A DNA stretch of 64,000 nucleotides from Cryptomeria japonica (lineage: Eukaryota; Streptophyta; Pinopsida; Cupressales; Cupressaceae): positions 542,458,335 through 542,522,334 of the forward strand of contig NC_081412.1 in assembly GCF_030272615.1 (NCBI RefSeq), read 5' to 3'. The notes beneath the pieces are model-generated. The model was not told where the DNA came from and made no database searches. It saw nothing but the letters and a program-made list of their open reading frames with translations. Position numbers and translations under genes: made by a program. Numbering within the stretch: position 1 is the stretch's first letter; the number at the start of each line of letters is the position of its first letter. Positions 58,433 to 64,000 of the stretch are shown one piece after another.

Positions 58433-59524
58433 CTAATAACAGAAGGATAGGAGGTGGATAACATGATACCCCCCATAGACAACTTCTATCATATAAGTAC
58501 ATATACAATGGTCTCCATAGGAGAAAAAGAAAGAGACTAGAAGTCCCCCCCACAATGAAGAAACTCCTGTCGCACATATGGATGCCTGAGGTAGAAGCCA
58601 GAAAGAGATCCTGAAGCGACATATAATATTCCTCCCCTTGGGAAGAAATGGATCCAAAGGACGAAGATGAAGAAACCCTGTGAAGAGAGAAGAATCAATC
58701 TGTCTCAAGATGTGTGCCATAATAGGATGCTGAAGAATCCCTCTGTCTGAACTGAAACAAAAGATGTCAAATCCAAACTGAACTGAAGACTCAAAAACTG
58801 CAACCTCTGAATGCACAGATGATGGTGGGCTAACAGCTGGAATATGGCTGTCAAAAAAGAGGAGCTGAAAATCCTCAAAGTAATCCTCCAAGTTTGCAAT
58901 ATAGGACTCTACAAACAAAGATGAAATGCCTGCAAGATAAGAATCCCAAGTAGCCATGTCTGAAAGATGTGTGATGTCCTGCTTAGCTGAATCAATAGGA
59001 GCCAAAGAAGAGGCAATATCAAACTGATCAGGAACAAAAAGAGATGATGTTGATACATGTATAATCTCAGTCTGAAGAGTAGGAACTGTGAGACAATCCT
59101 CTGATTCATCGGAATATGTAAGGGTGTCTAAATATTGAAGTTCCTTTAAAGTATCATGATCAAAAAGTGTGTTATCTCTCCAACCAATGGGTACAAGACA
59201 ATCTGAAGCAGGATCCTTTGGGAATGGAGAAAGACTGGGGTCTCCATAGATCTCCCAAAGACGTGTCCAAAGTGAGTGAGGACAATCAATGCCCGATATA
59301 GCCCACACAGTGTCAGAATCAACACTAGACAAAATAATTCCTACTATGTGATTTCTAATGATATCCCAAGCTAGTGTTCTCTCTAAAGTTGCTGGTTCAG
59401 GTATGAGATCATACAAATAAGGCAAAATATTAAGCCACCTACAGTGTGTAAGTATGTCCGTTGCCCATGACTCATAATTACCCCGTTCTAGAAATACAAC
59501 TGAAGGGTGAGTAGAAAAACCCAT
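58433..59524 (-). CDS. E4 gag-like ORF, 363 codons
   Basis: An uninterrupted ATG-to-stop frame begins MGFSTHPSVVFLERGNYESW. Residues about 10-95 fit the copia gag N-terminal family (GNYESWATDILTHCRWL, then TLAWDIIRNHIVGIILSSVD and LWTRLWEIYGD). No CCHC knuckle is seen, and the region after about residue 100 is acidic and unrecognised; the last 100 residues are hydrophobic and may be non-coding read-through. Gag would assemble particles using enzymes supplied in trans. The frame is open although the LTRs have diverged, which is unusual in this window. Confidence 0.7.
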   Translation of the reverse strand: MGFSTHPSVVFLERGNYESWATDILTHCRWLNILPYLYDLIPEPATLERTLAWDIIRNHIVGIILSSVDSDTVWAISGIDCPHSLWTRLWEIYGDPSLSPFPKDPASDCLVPIGWRDNTLFDHDTLKELQYLDTLTYSDESEDCLTVPTLQTEIIHVSTSSLFVPDQFDIASSLAPIDSAKQDITHLSDMATWDSYLAGISSLFVESYIANLEDYFEDFQLLFFDSHIPAVSPPSSVHSEVAVFESSVQFGFDIFCFSSDRGILQHPIMAHILRQIDSSLFTGFLHLRPLDPFLPKGRNIICRFRISFWLLPQASICATGVSSLWGGLLVSFFFSYGDHCICTYMIEVVYGGYHVIHLLSFCY

Positions 59525-60608
59525 GATAACTCTTCAAATTAACAAATCTGAGACTAAATGACTTTAATACTGATAAAGCAGATCAAAGAAAGCCATCCCA
59601 TGCAAACAAATCATTTCCAAGTCTGAAACGTCCAAGTAAGTGACAGATGTGTGAAAACACAAAGTACTGAATAAAATGTACCTGGTGTAGATTCTGGAAA
59701 AATAAATGATAGATCTGGAAAGAGCACAGAAACCCCTTTCCAACGCCTATTCGTTTGCGAAAAACGGAGTCCGTATGCAAAAGATATGGCTCCTGGAGTG
59801 CAAAAAACTTGTTCTGACTTCGACTGGCAAAAAACACTGCAAAACGGAAAAATCAGAAAAAAAGATTTCCATCTTTTAGATCGGGCTCGGAACCAGCTTT
59901 CCAACGCCTATTTTCATTCGAAAATCCGAGCTAAAATGCCCGAGTTATACCCGATTTAGTAAAACTGCTCCAAAAAAGCCCAAATAGGCCCTTTAAGCCC
60001 TCAAGGGCTTAAAAAAAATAAGCCCCTGGTCCTCTGGGCGACCAGGGGCGGGCGCAGGGGGCGGCGGCGCAGGGGCGGCGCAGTGGCGGCGGCGGCGGCA
60101 CGTGGGCAAGGCGCGGGCTGGGCACGGGCGGCGGAGCGCGGGTGGCGCGGCGGCTGCGGGCGTCGCCTGCGGCGTGGCGGGAGCTGCCTGGCCGCGACCG
60201 GTGGTGACCGCCGGCGGCGGCGGCCGGGCAGTGACCGCTGGGCGGCGCTGCGTTTTAAACTGGCTGCGCCCGCCGTTAAACACAAACAACCCTTTTTTTT
60301 TTTTTTTTGGATTTGCCTCGGTCTGCGTGCCCTGGGGCTGTACGGCCTTGGGGCATAAAAAAAATTTGCCTTCTGGTGCAACTGTGTCCAAATCGGATGA
60401 ATTTTATATGGAAATAGGGGTTTTTGGGCGCTACGAGCTCAACGGTGAGGTCCGTTTGGGCTCAAAGTGCACCGAAAAAAAAAATACCCCTATTCCAAAA
60501 TAAAAAACAGAAGACACACAGATCTGATGCAACCAAAACCGGAAAATCAGATCTAACCCTCGTAGCTCCAAATTCTTCAGAAGACAAACAGGAAGCAGCA
60601 GGTCTGGA
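59525..60608 (-). other. E4 leader with GC-rich island
   Basis: The sequence between PBS and gag-like ORF. Two copies of ccaacgcctatt (about 59,737 and 59,900), each followed by a similar tcgaaaa/cgaaaaa-cgg/ccg stretch, form a diverged direct repeat. 60,030-60,260 is built of ggcggc-type triplets, and a 16-T run lies at about 60,293-60,308. Confidence 0.75.
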
Positions 60609-60620
60609 GCTCTAATACCA
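60609..60620 (-). promoter_or_regulatory. E4 primer binding site
   Basis: On the minus strand TGGTATTAGAGC directly follows the 5' LTR. It differs by one base from the E1 site TGGTATCAGAGC. Confidence 0.9.
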
Positions 60621-60973
60621 TATAGAAGTTGAGAAAGCCAACACCACAGGAGCCTGAAGATCTTCTGCAAGCCGAATAACCTGTTACAAGGAGAAGCAAT
60701 GAAGCAAAATCTGAAGAACATACAAAACACAGAGAATATGCTCAATATTCACAAAAATATGTAATATGATTCTTACAATGAAAAGAAAGAACTCAACCTT
60801 TAATAGGTCAATAAACCCTAAAAAGGGAAAACCTAGGTTTGCACATAATAATTAATTAAAACAATTAATTATATGCACCTAAAGTTAGCTTAAGTGTAAT
60901 AGAGATAAAGGGAACTTAAATAATTAAACAAAGAATGTTTAATTAATCAAGTAAATACCCGAATACTCTAACA
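60621..60973 (-). repeat. E4 5' LTR
   Basis: 353 bp; on the minus strand it starts TGTTAGAGTATTCGGG and ends CTTCTATA, where the expected terminal CA has become TA. Confidence 0.9.
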
Positions 60974-60978
60974 TTGCT
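60974..60978. repeat. E4 target-site duplication, right copy (ttgct)
   Basis: Identical to 57,906-57,910. Confidence 0.92.
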
Positions 60979-63044
60979 GATGATACATGCAATCACTTCA
61001 GCAAGAGGGTCAACAACATGTTTAATCCTGAACTTGTACTTCCTCAAAATCTCCTCCACATTCTTTCTTCCACCCTTCAACACTTCTATTATTTCCGTGG
61101 ACTGTTGACACCGAGTTATCAAATATGTATACATGTCCATCAATGCAACATCAAACTAAGTAGGAGTTGTAAAATGTTGTGCCTCATATGCATCTCACTG
61201 ATGGAGTACTTGGTCCTCCTCCATATGTCCAACACTGGTTATATCAAGCCCAAATACTCATAACAACTATCCTACAAACTTCTCATACTTCTCAACTACA
61301 CTGAGAAGGGGAGACCGAATACCTATTAAATCTTTCCCATACTGTTGAAGCATTTCAATCTTCAACTCCAAAATGTATATGTAGGATTGCAAATTTTTAC
61401 AACTATCTCCACCTAAGAGGTCTTATCTTACTATAAACTCTTCCCAAGATTCAAAACTTTATTCAAAATTTGAAACTGTTTGCCAAAAATGTTGAGCTTC
61501 TGCTCCCACTGCTGAGAATAAGAAGCTAACACTCCTCCAACCTGCATGACCTTTACATATTCCCTCATGGTGTTTTACAAGAATAATCTAATTTTAGAGG
61601 CATTTATCTATTCCCATGCCTTTGCTATAGCTACCACCTATCTTACCTCAACCAGTGCTTTTATATCTCCTTCTGGGAGTGATGAGGTTAAAGGTAGGTT
61701 ATCATCTATACATGTATCTAGGGGCTTACCCATATGTACCAACAACTTCTTATATTGTTCCAGCTTTGCCTTGACCTCTGAATGGGAGATGTGCTCCTTT
61801 TCTATTTGGCCCCTGATGACGCTAGTAGCAAGTTCCAATGTATCCAGCTCTCCCCAATTGGTCTGTTTATCCAATTTGACCTATGAAACATGGTATTTTG
61901 GGGAGTCTTGACCTTCAACTTATGTTGGGACTGCTACATCAATAATCACTTCACCAGAACCTGTCCTTGACAAATGATGCACTATATTTTCTCTCTTTAT
62001 TTTCTGTGGTTCTTTAGTGATGACCTGTTGTAATGTAACCTTTGGTAGCACCACTTTGTTCTTCTTCTCAAAGGTGAAGTTTAACCTTTGTGGCACATAC
62101 TTATCCTTTCCACCTTCATATGGCATGATGTTGGCAGTCACCATGTGTACGTCTGACTGCTCCTCTACTTCATCTTCCTCCTCTTCTTCTATATTCTTAG
62201 GGTCTTGAAGTCCTTGGGCTGAAGAAATTTGACGAGCTAGGTTGGCTTCGAGAGTAGTATCAACATTCAACTGTTGCTGCTTATGCAACTCTCCTAACCT
62301 ATCACTCATCTCTTTCTCAAACTCTTAACCACCTTTATCTGTTTCCTTCATACCTTGCTTGGAAGCTATCTCTTTTAGTATATCTTCTTGGTCTTTTGGA
62401 GTTAAGACCAATCTTTCATCTTGTGAATCCTCAGACTCATTTCGTTCCTTCTCTTCCCTAAGTGGCTGCTCAGCTAGTAGACCCTGTTCATCAATGTTCA
62501 TGGGGTCAATTGGTACTTGTTACTTGAGCTTGGTAAACTTATTTTCTTTCTTCCCTTCGGTCCGTCTTTGTACCAATTGTTCCATAAACTGTTCATCTTC
62601 TTGGTCAGAATCTGATTCAATGTTATGAATACTTACATTTTCTACAACAGGAAACAATATTGTGGTTACTTGAGGTAATGTTGTTGATGTTGTTGCAAAA
62701 ACACCAGATTGTGTTGGTAGAGGGGTTGTAGTGGTTGACGTCAAAATTGGAGCCTGTGTGGTTGCTATTGGCGGGGGCTGAGTAGATGTACTTGTCGTAT
62801 TAGAAGGAGGATGGGTACTTTCATTAGTTTTCCCTTGTTCATCTTCCTCCTGAGTGCCTTCTCCTGACCTTTGCCCAATTGCTGCCCTAATGAGAAGTAC
62901 CTCTGCCAATGACACAACTACTAACCCTTCTCTAATTCCAAAATCAATAGCCTTCTTCAAAAGTTTGGCCTTCCTCATCTTCTCTTTGACTTGCTTGAGG
63001 AGTTCCTTAGTACTTTGTTTGGTTTGCACCGCCTCTTCTGGGTC

Positions 63045-63049
63045 CGTAG
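63045..63049. repeat. Candidate target duplication beside the right-edge LTR (cgtag)
   Basis: The five bases next to the LTR end. The partner would lie beyond the window, so this is only a prediction. Confidence 0.4.
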
Positions 63050-64000
63050 TGATGGTATGATGAATCAATAAGGATCTGATCAACTACTAAGAGGGGGGGG
63101 GGGTGAATTGGTAGATAGAAAAATGACATAAACTTTTCACCAAATAAAACAACCTCTCAAGTCAAACTCAGAACTGATTGGTTCAAACACTGAACTAAAA
63201 AATTGCATATCACTTTCAAGTATACCAGTTGACTGTCATAATAGAATAACAGTAAAAGAAATTTGAAACTCACAAACCTTTTAACTAAAACATCCAAATA
63301 CTTTATTGACAAAAGTAAAAGCTCATTTCAGATTGTTGCTGGTCATCATATCATAACTAAGTGGATTTAGCTCTTAAGAAAATTAACCATATCAAGCATA
63401 ATCACAAAAACATTCACCACTTGACAAAATGATTTTGACGTGGAAACCCAAATGGGAAAAACCACAGTGGGGATGAATACCCACAAGTATCTTGAACTCT
63501 TCTGAAGTTCGCCCTGTTAGGAGCCAAGCCTGTTAAAGCTTTAAAATAAGTCCTGTTAAGAACAAATCCCATTAGGGACCACCTGGTTAAGGGATTGACA
63601 ATAATGCCCTATTAGAACCAACACCCTGTTAGGAATAACCTCGATAGAGGATTTGAAATCTAAGCTAATGGATCACCATGCTAGAGGATTTAGATATCAC
63701 TAAACTTGTTAGAGCTTACCTGGTTAAGGGATTTGACTATTGTAATTGTTAGAGAACAATAGGGGTTTGCTGATCTGGTGAATAGCACTACTCTGCTTGA
63801 TCATATCCTTTTCATGCTCTTATCTACCTTTATACATATTGCAGATACATCTCCTAGTTTGGCAACCAATCACTTTTACATTCAACCAAAATTGCCAACA
63901 CACAACAAAACAACTCATCGACCTTATAAAAAAAACAATAGGTCGGTAACACATCATAAACATAAGATCTCATAGAGATTACAAACAAAATGGTTCAAGT
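63050..64000 (-). repeat. LTR of the E1 copia family, partial, inverted
   Basis: On the minus strand it ends CATCATACCATCA at 63,050 and matches the E1 LTR, including the cctaacagg-type motif series (here 63,500-63,740) and the C-tract near its end (11 G on the plus strand, 63,093-63,103). About 950 of some 1,400 bp are inside the window. No PBS follows its end, so it is the 3' LTR of an element extending to the right, or a solo LTR. Confidence 0.92.

Larger units (their letters stand above)
57911..60973 (-). mobile_element. E4: compact non-autonomous copia-type element with gag-like ORF only
   Basis: A 3,063-bp element with LTRs of 319 and 353 bp, a 5-bp target duplication (ttgct), a copia-type PBS, a G7 polypurine tract and a single 363-codon ORF starting with a copia gag-like domain. 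No protease, integrase, RT or RNase H motif is present. This corresponds to the class of terminal-repeat retrotransposons with a GAG domain (TR-GAG) described in plants; it would need enzymes from an autonomous copia element. The leader is strongly GC-rich around 60,030-60,260. It interrupts the unrecognised ORF to its right. Confidence 0.9.
60974..63049 (-). pseudogene. Unrecognised long degenerate ORF, cut at both ends by insertions
   Basis: From 63,049 the minus strand holds one frame for about 1.4 kb with only a few stops: TKQSTKELLKQVKEKMRKAK, IDFGIREGLVVVSLAEVLLI, a Thr/Pro-rich stretch, then MSDRLGELHKQQQLNVDTTL, an acidic run (EEEEEDEVEEQ) and RGQIEKEHISHSEVKAKLEQ. A shift leads to MDMYTYLITRCQQSTEIIEV and PLAEVIACIISN at the E4 insertion. 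Heptad-like Leu/Lys/Glu patterns suggest coiled coil. I know no matching family. It may be an extra ORF of an LTR element or of a large non-autonomous element. The 5' part is missing because an LTR interrupts it at 63,050. Confidence 0.5.

Noticed and set aside
59993-60503. Several overlapping Pro/Ala/Arg-rich ORFs on both strands
   Set aside because: They are open because the GC-rich triplet repeats lack stop codons; no start context or domain supports them.

Overview
The window looks like intergenic DNA of a large, repeat-rich, AT-rich seed-plant nuclear genome. Nearly everything recognisable is transposable-element sequence of plant type: Ty1/copia, Ty3/gypsy (Tat-like, dual RNase H) and L1-type LINEs with DUF4283-like ORF1. 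I find no intact host gene, rRNA, tRNA or CRISPR array. The length of the elements and depth of nesting would suit a gymnosperm or another very large plant genome, but that is inference. All coding regions carry stops and frameshifts, so no element here looks autonomous.

Layout. (1) 395-14,060: an old L1-type LINE on the minus strand (ORF1 at the right end, ORF2 split in two), cut inside its reverse transcriptase by a complete copia element (E1, plus strand, 2,589-9,915, TSD aaagg). (2) 14,060-18,523: AT-rich DNA holding a fragment of a dispersed repeat and the 3' end of another LINE (plus strand, RNase H domain, poly-A at 17,989-17,996). (3) 18,529-52,958: a Tat-like gypsy element (E2, plus strand, TSD actat). 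Its 3' LTR is split into three pieces by a full-length LINE (LINE2, minus strand, 32,037-38,188, 11-bp TSD) and by a second Tat-like element (E3, minus strand, 39,148-52,909). E3 lacks gag and the protease active site, carries a second copy of its own 5' leader outside its 3' LTR, and replaces about 95 bp of the host LTR. (4) 52,964-57,000: AT-rich DNA with a 184-bp direct duplication and a degenerate tandem repeat of about 360 bp. (5) 57,000-64,000, minus strand: the remains of an unrecognised long ORF with possible LTR-like sequence behind it, split by a compact non-autonomous copia-type element (E4, 57,911-60,973, TSD ttgct) that has LTRs, PBS, polypurine tract and only a gag-like ORF, plus a strongly GC-rich leader. 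At the right edge an LTR of the E1 family, in opposite orientation, interrupts the same ORF.

Relative ages follow from the nesting: LINE1 before E1; E2 before LINE2 and E3; the unrecognised ORF before E4 and before the right-edge LTR. The best candidates for something not yet described are E4, the chimeric gag-less E3, and the unrecognised ORF. Other notable features are the G-patch-like segment between protease and reverse transcriptase, and the short-period tandem arrays in the leaders of both Tat-like elements. Domain calls come from reading translated motifs; no database search was run.
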